DNA of 27,807 nt, from NCBI GenBank assembly GCA_003141795.1, contig PLNO01000300.1, positions 130,714 to 158,520 on the forward strand, given 5' to 3'. Origin of the DNA: Spirochaetaceae bacterium. GTDB taxonomy: Bacteria; Spirochaetota; Spirochaetia; SZUA-6; Fen-1364. Below are positions 14,393-22,611 of the stretch, piece by piece (positions within the stretch are counted from its first letter, which is position 1; every line of letters begins with the position of its first letter). A program made the position numbers and the translations under genes. Below the pieces are notes generated by a model that saw only the letters and a list, made by a program, of their open reading frames with translations, ran no database searches and had not been told where the DNA came from.

Positions 14393-16861
14393 ATGGTGCG
14401 GAGGCTTTTTTTTCTCGTGCTCTTTTCCGTTCTTTGTGCCGGGGCCTTCGCGGAGGAGCCGAAGGCGAGCTTCAGCATCGCTCCCGCTTCCCCCTGGGTC
14501 GCGTCGACGTCGATCGCGGAGACACCATCGGATTCCAGCGATGAGTCCCTCTCCTACCTCCTCGTGGACTATCAGACCAATGTGGCAACCGAGCAGCGCT
14601 ACACCCGCATCGTCATGCGGGTCAACACGGCGGAAGGCGTGCAGGACGGCTCCAGCATCCTCATCGACTTCGATCCCTCCTACCAGAAGCTCTTCCTCCA
14701 CTCGGTCACCGTGACCCGCAAGGGCGCGTCGGCCTCGCGGCTGTCCCGGAAGGACGTCGAGCTGCTCCACCGGGAGCCTGATCTGGAGAGCTTCATCCTC
14801 GACGGCTCTCTCACCGCCTCCCTCGTTCTCAAGGACGTGCGCGTCGGGGACGTCATCGACTACTCCTACACTGTCAAGGGGAGGAACCCCGCCTTCGGCG
14901 GCCGCTACATCGGGGAGTATTCCTGCGGATGGCACAACGCCGTGGCGCGGGAGCGGATCCGGGTGCTCATGCCGGCCTCACGCTCGATCAGCTATAAACT
15001 GCACGGGACGCCCGTGGAGCCCACGCATTCCCAGAACGGCGACACGCGCGTGCTCGAGTGGACGTTTTCCGACCTCCCGCCCGCGGTCTCTGAAGACCGA
15101 ACCCCTCCGTGGTACATCGAGACTCCGTGGGTCGAGCTCTCGGAGTTCTCCGACTGGCAGGCGGTGCGCCAGTGGGCGCAGGCCCTGTATCCCGAAGCCA
15201 AGGTGCCCGGTGAGCTTGCGACCCTGAGCGACACGTGGATGCGCGATTCGACGGATCCCGAACGCCGCGCCCGCGCCGCGCTTGACTACGTGCAGCAGAA
15301 CATCCGTTACCTCGGCATCGAGCTCGGCGCGGGCTCCTATACGCCGCGGTCCCCCGAAACGGTGCTGAGCGGCAGATTCGGCGACTGCAAGGACCAGGCC
15401 TATCTCCTCCTCACGCTTCTGCACCGCATGGGCATCGAAGCCTCCCCCGTGCTCGTGAACACCTCGGATCGCACGCTCATCGCCGACCTGCTGCCGTCTC
15501 CGACGGCTTTCGACCACGTGATCGCACGCGCCGTGATCGGCGGGCGGGAGGTCTTCATGGACCCCACGCGCACCTACCAGCGTGGATCGGTGCTCGCCCG
15601 CTACGTTCCCGACTACGGGTACGGCCTTGTCATTGAAGGAACGGAGCCGGGCCTTCACCGTTTCGGCACGGCACGGGGTACCACGGCGGACGTCGAAGTG
15701 AACGAGCGCTTCACGGTGAGCGGGCGCGAGGAAGCCGCCCGGATGGACGTGACCACGATCGCTCGCGGAGACGCCGCGGACGTCCTGCGCGCCCAGTTCG
15801 CATCACGCCGGACGAAGGAGATCGCCAAGGATTACCTCAACTTCTACGCCGACCGCTACCCTTCCATCCAGTCAGTCGAACAGATGTCGTACGAGGACGA
15901 CGCCGACGCGGACGTGTTCAGCACCGTGGAGCACTACACGATCCCCGGTTTCTGGAGCCCCGGCACCGCGAAGGGGTCGAGCGTCGCGGATTTCTTCCCC
16001 GACGTCGTGCGTTCGGAGATCCCCGTGCCGCGCACGAAGGTACGTACCTCGCCGATGGAGGTGGACTACCCGCGGCGTGTCGCGCAGCACATCGTCATCG
16101 ACCTCCCCGAGCCGTGGACGGTGAAGGCGGAGGATACGACCTCCACCACCGACGCGTTCACGCTCCGTACGAGGATCTCCTCCTCGGGAAAATCGGTGAG
16201 CCTCTCCTACGAGTACGACGCACGCACCGTCGAAGTGGGGCCGGGCAGGATGGCCTCGTACAACCGCGACGTCCAGCGCATCGAGGACGACCTGGGCTAC
16301 CGCCTCACCTGGAGCGCGTCGAAGCCGGTGGCAACGACGATGCAGACTCCGGACAACCTCCTTTCGATCGTGATCCTCGCCGCGGCCTGCGCGCTGCTCC
16401 TGGGCTGCGGCATCATGCTCTACTGGACCGCGTCGCACGTGGGATCGGAGGACAGGCAGGCCTTGCCACTGGGCGGCTGGTTGATCGTCATGGCGATCGG
16501 TCTGATCGTGCAGCCCGTCATGGGAATGGTCACGCTTGTACGGATCGCTGCGGGAAGCGTCCCGTGGACGCCGGGCTGGATCGCCCAGCTGGCAGCCTCG
16601 GTGGCCATGGTCCTTGCCGGCACCCTGCTCACCGCCCTCTTTTTCCAGCGCCGGCGCATGTTCACGCCGCTCTTCATCTGGCTCCAGGGGGGAACGATCG
16701 TGCTACTTCTCGTCGAGCTCGCGATCACCCGCGGGATGCCGAAAACGGATTCTGGTCAACAGGCGCAGCTCGGTCAGGCCATTGCTGCGGTGATCGGCGC
16801 TGCCGTCATTATCCCCTACTGCTTGAGGTCGCAAAGGGCGAAGAACACGTTCCTCCGCTGA
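14393..16861 (+). CDS. DUF3857 / transglutaminase-like protein with DUF2569-type membrane domain
   Basis: An 822-residue exported protein. The start at 14393 follows AAGAGGT and gives a clean signal peptide (MVRRLFFLVLFSVLCAGAFAEEP). Residues 50-240 are the DUF3857 domain (VVDY, QDGSSILIDFDPSYQKLFLHSVTVTRKG). Residues 250-400 are a transglutaminase-like core with catalytic Cys332 in FGDCKDQA, His375 in FDHVIA and Asp390 in FMDPT. After a beta-rich part, four membrane helices from about residue 665 match DUF2569. DUF3857-transglutaminase proteins are common in Bacteroidota and Proteobacteria, and the membrane tail would fix the enzyme on the outside of the membrane. Substrate unknown. It converges on FabF with a 7-bp gap. 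Confidence 0.9.
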   Translation: MVRRLFFLVLFSVLCAGAFAEEPKASFSIAPASPWVASTSIAETPSDSSDESLSYLLVDYQTNVATEQRYTRIVMRVNTAEGVQDGSSILIDFDPSYQKLFLHSVTVTRKGASASRLSRKDVELLHREPDLESFILDGSLTASLVLKDVRVGDVIDYSYTVKGRNPAFGGRYIGEYSCGWHNAVARERIRVLMPASRSISYKLHGTPVEPTHSQNGDTRVLEWTFSDLPPAVSEDRTPPWYIETPWVELSEFSDWQAVRQWAQALYPEAKVPGELATLSDTWMRDSTDPERRARAALDYVQQNIRYLGIELGAGSYTPRSPETVLSGRFGDCKDQAYLLLTLLHRMGIEASPVLVNTSDRTLIADLLPSPTAFDHVIARAVIGGREVFMDPTRTYQRGSVLARYVPDYGYGLVIEGTEPGLHRFGTARGTTADVEVNERFTVSGREEAARMDVTTIARGDAADVLRAQFASRRTKEIAKDYLNFYADRYPSIQSVEQMSYEDDADADVFSTVEHYTIPGFWSPGTAKGSSVADFFPDVVRSEIPVPRTKVRTSPMEVDYPRRVAQHIVIDLPEPWTVKAEDTTSTTDAFTLRTRISSSGKSVSLSYEYDARTVEVGPGRMASYNRDVQRIEDDLGYRLTWSASKPVATTMQTPDNLLSIVILAAACALLLGCGIMLYWTASHVGSEDRQALPLGGWLIVMAIGLIVQPVMGMVTLVRIAAGSVPWTPGWIAQLAASVAMVLAGTLLTALFFQRRRMFTPLFIWLQGGTIVLLLVELAITRGMPKTDSGQQAQLGQAIAAVIGAAVIIPYCLRSQRAKNTFLR

Positions 16862-16868
16862 ACGCGCC

Positions 16869-18113
16869 TCAGGCCTTCTGGAAGGCGAGCACCGCGTTGT
16901 GACCGCCGAACCCGAAGCCATTGGAGAGCACGCGTCGCAAATCGACGTCCCGCGCCGTGAGGGGGACGTAGTCCAGATCGCACTCGGGGTCGGCCTCCAC
17001 GAGGTTCAGCGTCGGGGGCACCCGGCCGTAGCGGAGGGCCTGGATAGCAATGACGGCCTCGATCGCGCCGGCGGCTCCGAAGAGGTGTCCGGTCGAGCCC
17101 TTCGTCGAGCTGACGAGCGGCACCTTGTTGCCCGGACCGGTGAAACGCTTGATCGCTTTTGTTTCGGCGATATCCCCGATCTGCGTCCCCGTGCCGTGGG
17201 CGTTGATGTAGTCCACGCTCCCCGGTTCCCAGCCCGCCATCCCGGCGGCAATCCCCATTGCAGCGGCGGCCTCACGGCCTTCAGGGTCGGGGGAGGTCAG
17301 GTGGTGCGCGTCGGCCGTTGCGCCGTAGCCGACGATCTCGGCCAGCACCGTGGCGCCGCGACGGAGCGCCGTCTCCCGTTCTTCCAGGACCAGCGCCCCT
17401 GCCCCTTCGCCCATGACGAAACCGTCACGCCCGACGGCGAACGGCGCACAGGCGGCCGACGGGACCTCATTGCGCGTGGACATCGCGCGCATGCTGTTGA
17501 AGGCGGAAAACGATACGGGGACGATGGGCGCTTCCGCGCCGCCGCAGACCGCGATGTCGACGCGCCCGTCGCGGACGGCCAGGTATGCCTCGCCGATGGC
17601 ATTGTTGCCGGTCGCGCAGGCGCTCACCGGCGTGAGGCAGGGACCGCGCGCGCCCAGGGCCATCGATACGAGCCCTGCCCCCATGTTCGCGATCATCATC
17701 GGGATCGTGTAGGGGCTCGTCCTCCAGCCGTCTCCCTTGGCGAGGGAGTCCTGCGCGCGCAGCAGGGTTTCCACCCCGCCGATCCCCGTTCCCAGCCAGA
17801 CCCCCACCCTGTCGCCGTCGACACCGGCGTGCGCGGCGTTCGCCATCTCCCAGGCCTGCAGGGACGCCCACACCCCGAACCGGGCGAAACGATCCCAGTT
17901 CTTCGATTCCTTGCGGTCGAGGTACCGTTCCTCGGGAAAGTCCGCGACGATCGATGCGATGCGGGTGGGGAAACGGGCGAAATCCTCCCGCGTGATGAGC
18001 GAGATGCCCGACGCCCCGGCAACAACGGCGTTCCAGAAGCCCTCCGCGTCGGTCCCGAGGGCATGAATGACGCCCATCCCCGTGACGACAACGCGACGTG
18101 CTGATCGTTCCAT
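16869..18113 (-). CDS. fabF: 3-oxoacyl-[ACP] synthase II (beta-ketoacyl synthase)
   Basis: A 414-residue thiolase-fold condensing enzyme that elongates fatty acids by decarboxylative condensation of malonyl-ACP with acyl-ACP. The catalytic triad is Cys166 (VSACATGNNAIG), His306 (NAHGTGTQIGD) and His343 (KGSTGHLFGAAG), which is the FabF-type CHH set. The start at 18113 (MERSARRVVVTGMG) follows GGGGGG at 7 bases; a GTG at 18131 overlapping the TetR stop is also possible. It is the second gene of an operon with the TetR regulator, without acpP, fabG or fabD nearby, so it may be an extra copy for a special pathway rather than the housekeeping gene. Confidence 0.9.
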   Translation of the reverse strand: MERSARRVVVTGMGVIHALGTDAEGFWNAVVAGASGISLITREDFARFPTRIASIVADFPEERYLDRKESKNWDRFARFGVWASLQAWEMANAAHAGVDGDRVGVWLGTGIGGVETLLRAQDSLAKGDGWRTSPYTIPMMIANMGAGLVSMALGARGPCLTPVSACATGNNAIGEAYLAVRDGRVDIAVCGGAEAPIVPVSFSAFNSMRAMSTRNEVPSAACAPFAVGRDGFVMGEGAGALVLEERETALRRGATVLAEIVGYGATADAHHLTSPDPEGREAAAAMGIAAGMAGWEPGSVDYINAHGTGTQIGDIAETKAIKRFTGPGNKVPLVSSTKGSTGHLFGAAGAIEAVIAIQALRYGRVPPTLNLVEADPECDLDYVPLTARDVDLRRVLSNGFGFGGHNAVLAFQKA

Positions 18114-18127
18114 CGGCATTCCCCCCA

Positions 18128-18727
18128 TCACTCCGCCCCGATTTCGATCGAGTCGATCATGCGGTTCAAGCTTTCCAGCACCGTCTTCAATGGAAGAGAG
18201 GCGCCATGAAGCTTGGAAAGCATGATCCCGCCCTCGATCGAGGCAAGAAAAAAAACCGAGAGGTTTTCAGGATCCGTGTCCCTGCGGGCCCGACCCGAGT
18301 CCCGTGCCCTCCGCAGGAGCGTGCTGATCTTCCCGCGAAGATTCTCCGCCCCGACCACGACCTCCCTGCGAAGCGCCGGGAAGGCATCGTCGGACTCCAC
18401 AGCGGCGTTGAGAACGGGACATCCCCCCGGGACGACATCCCCGGCGGCAATGCCCAGGCTTGCCGCGAGGAGGAGCCTGAGCTGGCCGACCGGATCCGCG
18501 GCGCCTGCCGCTGCCCCGTCGAGAAACGTCGACACGGTGGAAACATTGAATCGGAAGGTAGCTAGAGCCAGCTCCTTCTTCGACCTGAAGTGGTTGTACA
18601 GCCCGCCCTTTTTCAGGCCCGTCACGCGCATGACGGCGGACATCGGTGTGGCGCGGTAGCCGAACCGATTGAAAAGCCCGCCGGTTTTCTCCACGATGCG
18701 CCGCCGGGTCTGGTCCCCCTTGCTCAC
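18128..18727 (-). CDS. TetR/AcrR family regulator of the FabF operon
   Basis: A 199-residue protein with a TetR helix-turn-helix (TRRRIVEKTGGLFNRFGYRATPMSAVMRVTGLKKGGLYNHFRSKKELALA). The C-terminal ligand region contains GGCPVLNAAVESDD, a motif of a TetR subgroup that responds to small electrophiles or lipids. The start is GTG at 18727 (SKGDQTRRRI), without a ribosome binding site and close to the expected transcription start, so the message may be leaderless. The gene runs into fabF with overlapping stop and possible start. The operator at 18737-18752 sits in its promoter, so it should repress itself and fabF. Confidence 0.88.
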   Translation of the reverse strand: MSKGDQTRRRIVEKTGGLFNRFGYRATPMSAVMRVTGLKKGGLYNHFRSKKELALATFRFNVSTVSTFLDGAAAGAADPVGQLRLLLAASLGIAAGDVVPGGCPVLNAAVESDDAFPALRREVVVGAENLRGKISTLLRRARDSGRARRDTDPENLSVFFLASIEGGIMLSKLHGASLPLKTVLESLNRMIDSIEIGAE

Positions 18728-18731
18728 ACGC

Positions 18732-18761
18732 TATTTAAGACCGATCGGTCTTTTTTGTCAA
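18732..18761 (-). promoter_or_regulatory. TetR-fabF promoter with internal operator
   Basis: On the minus strand TTGACA (18761-18756) and TAAATA (18737-18732) form a strong promoter with an 18-bp spacer. The perfect 16-bp palindrome AAGACCGATCGGTCTT (18737-18752) covers most of the spacer and touches the -10. AGACC-N4-GGTCT dyads are typical TetR-family operators. Transcription would begin about 18725-18727, at the GTG start codon itself. Confidence 0.8.
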
Positions 18762-18812
18762 CCGCCGTTACCCCCGCCTTGCAATCCGGCGGGAAACCTG
18801 CTACAGCACGCC

Positions 18813-19715
18813 ATGGCGCCGCTGGCAGAGCTCGCATCCCTCCTTTCACACCGTGCGGACGACCTCGGCGCATGGAGCGTCACGTCGGACGAGGTGATGC
18901 GCTCACTCGGCGTCACGCCCGTCGATTTCTGGCGCGCGCTCCACGCGGTAGCCGGGCGGATCAGCTTCTCGGATGCCATCGACGGATGGACGCAGGACAC
19001 CGTCGGAGACCTCGTCACGGTGCTCGAGGCTGTGGCCGGCAAGGGCGCGGAAGCGGAGCTCACGGGCGCGGGACTGTTCGTGCCGCACGACCTTGGGGTC
19101 GAGCTCACCGAGGACCTGCTTTCCAGCGCGCGGCGCTTCTGCGCCGGCCACGAGATCCGGGGCGACGAGCTTGAGGCGATGATCCGCTACAAGCGGACCG
19201 TACGGGGAGCGGTGGAGCTGTACTGCGGCGAGTATGCCGACCTCGAGGCCCTCGTCGAGCGGTGCGCGGAGTCCTTTCAGATCCGCAAGCACCTGCCGGA
19301 GATCGCCGCGGCAACGGCGGCGCGCTACCTCAGGCGCATGTTCACCTGCCACATGCTGAGCCGCGACGCGCTCCTCGCGCTCCTCATCCACAGGCTGCGG
19401 CTCGCCGCTGCGGACAGGGGGTTCTCGGACCCCGAGGAACGCCCCAGGGGAGCGCACAGCGCCGGCGGCGCGCGCGGCGGCGGCAGCACCGGCGGCGGAG
19501 GCGACACGCCGCGCGGTACCTCGTATCGGCGCGCGTGGGCGCTGCGCGTCATGGGTCTCGACGAATCCTCGTGCGACGCCGATGCGCTGCGCGAGCGCTA
19601 TCGCGCAATGATGATGCGCCACCACCCCGACGTCGACCCTGCGGGCCTCGAGCGCTGCAAGGACGTGAACGTGGCATATTCGCTTCTGATCGCGGAGGCG
19701 GTCGCGGAGGGTTGA
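18813..19715 (+). CDS. Protein with C-terminal J-domain
   Basis: A 300-residue protein from the ATG at 18813. Residues 1-205 are mostly helical (SARRFCAGHEIRGDELEAMIRYKRTVRGAVELYCG, HLPEIAAATAARYLRRMFTC) and might be a TerB-like or other helical domain. Residues 212-236 are a Gly/Ser/Arg-rich linker, and residues 240-300 form a J-domain with the essential HPD at 271-273 (YRAMMMRHHPDVDPAGLERCKDVNVAYSLLIAEA). J-domains stimulate Hsp70 ATPase, so this is probably a specialised DnaK co-chaperone. It lacks the Gly/Phe region and zinc fingers of DnaJ. The layout resembles DjlA without a membrane helix. It is divergent from the TetR gene. Confidence 0.82.
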   Translation: MAPLAELASLLSHRADDLGAWSVTSDEVMRSLGVTPVDFWRALHAVAGRISFSDAIDGWTQDTVGDLVTVLEAVAGKGAEAELTGAGLFVPHDLGVELTEDLLSSARRFCAGHEIRGDELEAMIRYKRTVRGAVELYCGEYADLEALVERCAESFQIRKHLPEIAAATAARYLRRMFTCHMLSRDALLALLIHRLRLAAADRGFSDPEERPRGAHSAGGARGGGSTGGGGDTPRGTSYRRAWALRVMGLDESSCDADALRERYRAMMMRHHPDVDPAGLERCKDVNVAYSLLIAEAVAEG

Positions 19716-19793
19716 TGCGCGCGGGCCAATCCGCCCGCTCTTTTCCCGTGAATTGGCACTGTGACTTTTTCGAAGAAAGCTCATGCTTCCCTC

Positions 19794-20144
19794 ATGACGG
19801 ACGAAGAGAGAAGGATCGACGAGTACGTTCAGGCCCGCGAGAGGGCAAAGGCCTACTTCGAGGAGAAGTCCCCCGTCTATCGGGCCTTCACGGAGCTGGA
19901 GAAACAGGCGTTCCGTGCCGGTAGCCTGGACAGGAAAACGAAGGAGCTGATTGCCGTGGCCATCTCGGTGATCGTGAAGTGCGAGCCGTGCATGGAGCAC
20001 CACGTGCGCGAGGCCCTGCAGCACGGGGCCACGGAGGAGCAGATCCTCGAGTCACTCGAGGTCGCGATCGAAATGGGCGGCGGCCCGGCCACGGTCCAGG
20101 CGCGTTTTGCACTCTCCGCGATGGAGCACTACCGCGGAAAATAG
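19794..20144 (+). CDS. Carboxymuconolactone decarboxylase / AhpD-like protein
   Basis: A 116-residue protein of the CMD family. It contains the redox motif CEPCMEHH (Cys63, Cys66, His70), as in AhpD-type alkylhydroperoxidases, in an all-helical setting (KTKELIAVAISVIVKCEPCMEHHVREALQHGATEEQILESLEVAIEMGG). Members reduce peroxides or act as disulfide-handling partners. The ATG at 19794 is preferred to a GTG at 19761 because the conserved region begins soon after it, but neither has a strong ribosome site. It follows the J-domain gene by about 80 bp and precedes the MocR gene by 26 bp, all on the plus strand. Confidence 0.9.
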   Translation: MTDEERRIDEYVQARERAKAYFEEKSPVYRAFTELEKQAFRAGSLDRKTKELIAVAISVIVKCEPCMEHHVREALQHGATEEQILESLEVAIEMGGGPATVQARFALSAMEHYRGK

Positions 20145-20170
20145 CTCCGGCTGTATACTGGGAAGCATCC

Positions 20171-21577
20171 ATGCTCCTCATCGCCCTTCACGATAACGAT
20201 CCGCTGCCCGCCTACCGGCAGATCACCGAGCAGATCGCGCAGCTCATCGACACCGACGCGATTGCGGAAGACGAGATCCTGCCGCCTACGCGCCGGCTGG
20301 CCCGTCAGCTCAATGTGAGCCGGCACACGGTATGCCTCGCCTATGACGAGCTGTGCGCCCGGGGCTACCTTCAGAGCACGCCCGGTTCATATTCGCGCGC
20401 GCGAAAAGCGGTGCCGCCTCCCGGGGAGCCCGATCCGTCCGCTCGCGGCAGCCCCTCCAGCGGATGCGTCGATCCAATCGATCTCACAGAGCCCATCGAC
20501 CTGGGAGCATACCGACTCGACCCCGGGCTTTTCCCCATGGCTGACGTCCGCAGGGCATTCAACCACGTGTGCGGCGACGACGGCGCGGCGCTCCTCGGCT
20601 ACGCCGATCCGCTCGGATACCCGCCCCTGCGGGAGAGCATCGCGGCGCGCCTGCGCAGCCACAGCACGCCGGTGGACGCGGAGGAAATCCTCATCACCAA
20701 CGGCGCCCTGCACGGTCTGTCCCTCGTGTTCCGGATGCTCGCGGGCGACGGTGGGAAGGTCATCGTCGAGTCCCCCGTCTTCGGCGGCGTGCTCGCGCTC
20801 TGCCGGCGCGGCGGGGTCCAGCCGGTGGCTGTACCGCTCGGCGATGACGGCATGGATCCCGACACGTTGAAAAAGAGCCTCCGGCAAAAGGACCTGCGCT
20901 TCCTCTTCACGATCCCCAGCTTTCACAACCCCACCGGCATCACGACGTCGCAGGAACGCAGGCAGGACATCATCTGCCTGTGTCGTGAACGGGGCGTTCC
21001 CATCGTCGAAGACGCCTTCGAGGAAGAGATGACCTACTTCGGACGCGTCCTCCTGTCCATGAAGTCTCTCGACGGCGGGGTCATCTCCCTGGGGACATTC
21101 TCCAAGGTCCTGTTCCCCGGCTTCCGCATCGGATGGATCGCAGCGCCGCCTTCCTCCATCGAAATCCTCAGCCGCCTGCGCCATGAGACCGACGACGGTG
21201 GCAGCGCCGTGATGCAGGCGGTCATGAACGAGATGTGCAGGTCGGGGAGCTACCAGAGGCACCTTGAGCTGATCAATCGAATCTACAGCCGGCGCATGCA
21301 GGTGGCATTGGATGCGTTGGAGCGGTTCCTGCCCGCGGAAAAGGTGAGCTGGACACGGCCCCGGGGAGGATACCTGATCTGGCTCTCCATCGCGCCAGCA
21401 GGCTTGGACGAACAGGAGCTGGGCGCCCTGCTCAGGTCACACGGCGTTGACGCCGCTGCCGGCGCGCAATTCCCCGGAGACGATCGTCTCCACCTCCGGC
21501 TCTCCATCGCTTCGGTGAACGAGGAGGCGCTCGTCGAAGGGATCCGCAGGCTCGGCGCGGCGCTGGAGAGAGCATAG
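20171..21577 (+). CDS. MocR-type GntR/aminotransferase-fold regulator
   Basis: A 468-residue protein. Residues 1-80 form a GntR winged helix (DPLPAYRQITEQIAQLI, LPPTRRLARQLNVSRHTVCLAYDELCARGYL). Residues 110-468 have the fold type I aminotransferase fold with the substrate/PLP motif FHNPTG (251-256), the Asp in IVEDAFEEEM and the Schiff-base Lys312 in GTFSKVLFPGFRIGW. MocR proteins sense PLP or amino compounds such as GABA, taurine or D-Ala and regulate a neighbouring gene; whether this one retains enzymatic activity is unknown. GGGAAG precedes the ATG at 20171 and a TATACT hexamer lies at 20154-20159. It converges on the sugar operon with a 2-bp gap; a likely target is not evident. Confidence 0.93.
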   Translation: MLLIALHDNDPLPAYRQITEQIAQLIDTDAIAEDEILPPTRRLARQLNVSRHTVCLAYDELCARGYLQSTPGSYSRARKAVPPPGEPDPSARGSPSSGCVDPIDLTEPIDLGAYRLDPGLFPMADVRRAFNHVCGDDGAALLGYADPLGYPPLRESIAARLRSHSTPVDAEEILITNGALHGLSLVFRMLAGDGGKVIVESPVFGGVLALCRRGGVQPVAVPLGDDGMDPDTLKKSLRQKDLRFLFTIPSFHNPTGITTSQERRQDIICLCRERGVPIVEDAFEEEMTYFGRVLLSMKSLDGGVISLGTFSKVLFPGFRIGWIAAPPSSIEILSRLRHETDDGGSAVMQAVMNEMCRSGSYQRHLELINRIYSRRMQVALDALERFLPAEKVSWTRPRGGYLIWLSIAPAGLDEQELGALLRSHGVDAAAGAQFPGDDRLHLRLSIASVNEEALVEGIRRLGAALERA

Positions 21578-21579
21578 GT

Positions 21580-22611
21580 CTACTTCCCCCGGTGCTCGTG
21601 GATGATCACGGCCAGCACGATGATGAGGCCGGTGACCACGTACTGCCAGCTCGCATCGACGTGCAGGAGGTTCAAGCCGTTGGCGATGATGCCCAGCAGC
21701 AGGACCCCCGTGAGGGTGCCCCAGACATTGCCCTTGCCGCCGGTGAGCGGAATGCCGCCGATCACCGCCGCGGCAATGGCGTTCATCTCGAAGCCCGCCC
21801 CCATGGTGGGGATCGCGGAGCTGATGCGGGAGGAGAGGACGAGCCCCGCCGTGCCGGCGAAGAAGCCGCAGATCACGTAGAAGAGGATCTTGTAGCGTTT
21901 CACGGAGATGCCGGCGAGGTACGTCGTGTTCTCATTGCCGCCGATGGCGTAGGCGATGCGCCCGATGCGCAGGTAGCGAAGCCCGAACCCGCAGATCAGC
22001 ATGACGAAGAAGAAGAGGATGACGATGAAGGGGATCTGTCCGATCATCGCCCCGCCGATCCACTCGAAGCGCTTTCCGAGGTTCGTGATGGGAAACCCCT
22101 GGGTGATGATGATGGACACTCCCTGCAGCGCGGTCATGGTTCCCAGCGTGAGGATGAAGGGCGATGCGCGCGTGTAGGCGGCGAGCAGCCCGTTGATACA
22201 CCCGATCAGGCAGCCGATACCGAGACCTGCGATGATCGCAAGCTCCGCGGGGATCCCCGCCTTGAGCATCGTGCCGGCAACGACGGCTACCACCGAGATC
22301 GCCGAGCCGACGGAGAGATCGATTCCGCCCGACACCATCAGAACGGTCATGCCCATGGAGAGGATGCCCAGGGTGGAGACCTGCTGCAGCACGTTTCTGA
22401 TGTTGCGTGGGGAGAGGAACCCCCGGGCGAAAATGCTCAGGACGATGACGAGAACGATCAGGACGAGGATGATCCCCCACTGCTGAACGTCGAAGGCCCG
22501 CCCCTTGGGGCCGCGCAGTGTTTGCCCCCGTGCCCTGCCGGGCGTCCCCGTGGGGCCGCGCGGCCTAGACTTCGACACAGCTGGTGTCGGGGTGCGTGGT
22601 GCCGATGGCAT
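21580..22611 (-). CDS. Sugar ABC transporter permease, RbsC-type
   Basis: A 343-residue permease of the ribose/xylose/inositol importer class (BPD_transp_2). After a Pro/Arg-rich cytoplasmic N-terminus of about 40 residues it has roughly ten membrane helices. Family motifs are SGGIDLSVGS, YTRASPFILTLGTMTALQGVS, AYAIGGNENTTYLAGISV and the ATPase-contacting region ending GGIPLTGGKGNVWGTLTGV. A good AGGAGGT lies 9 bases before the ATG at 22611, which is inside the end of the ATPase gene (47-bp overlap), so the two are coupled. It is the last gene of the operon. Confidence 0.95.
   Translation of the reverse strand: MPSAPRTPTPAVSKSRPRGPTGTPGRARGQTLRGPKGRAFDVQQWGIILVLIVLVIVLSIFARGFLSPRNIRNVLQQVSTLGILSMGMTVLMVSGGIDLSVGSAISVVAVVAGTMLKAGIPAELAIIAGLGIGCLIGCINGLLAAYTRASPFILTLGTMTALQGVSIIITQGFPITNLGKRFEWIGGAMIGQIPFIVILFFFVMLICGFGLRYLRIGRIAYAIGGNENTTYLAGISVKRYKILFYVICGFFAGTAGLVLSSRISSAIPTMGAGFEMNAIAAAVIGGIPLTGGKGNVWGTLTGVLLLGIIANGLNLLHVDASWQYVVTGLIIVLAVIIHEHRGK

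Noticed and set aside
16899..18104. Long plus-strand open frame opposite fabF
   Set aside because: It is the antisense shadow of a clear FabF gene in GC-rich DNA; the translation is Arg/Gly/Pro/His-rich with no recognisable domain.
19430..19520. Gly/Arg-rich GGC-type repeats in the J-domain gene as a tandem repeat locus
   Set aside because: The units are irregular and encode an ordinary flexible linker between two domains.
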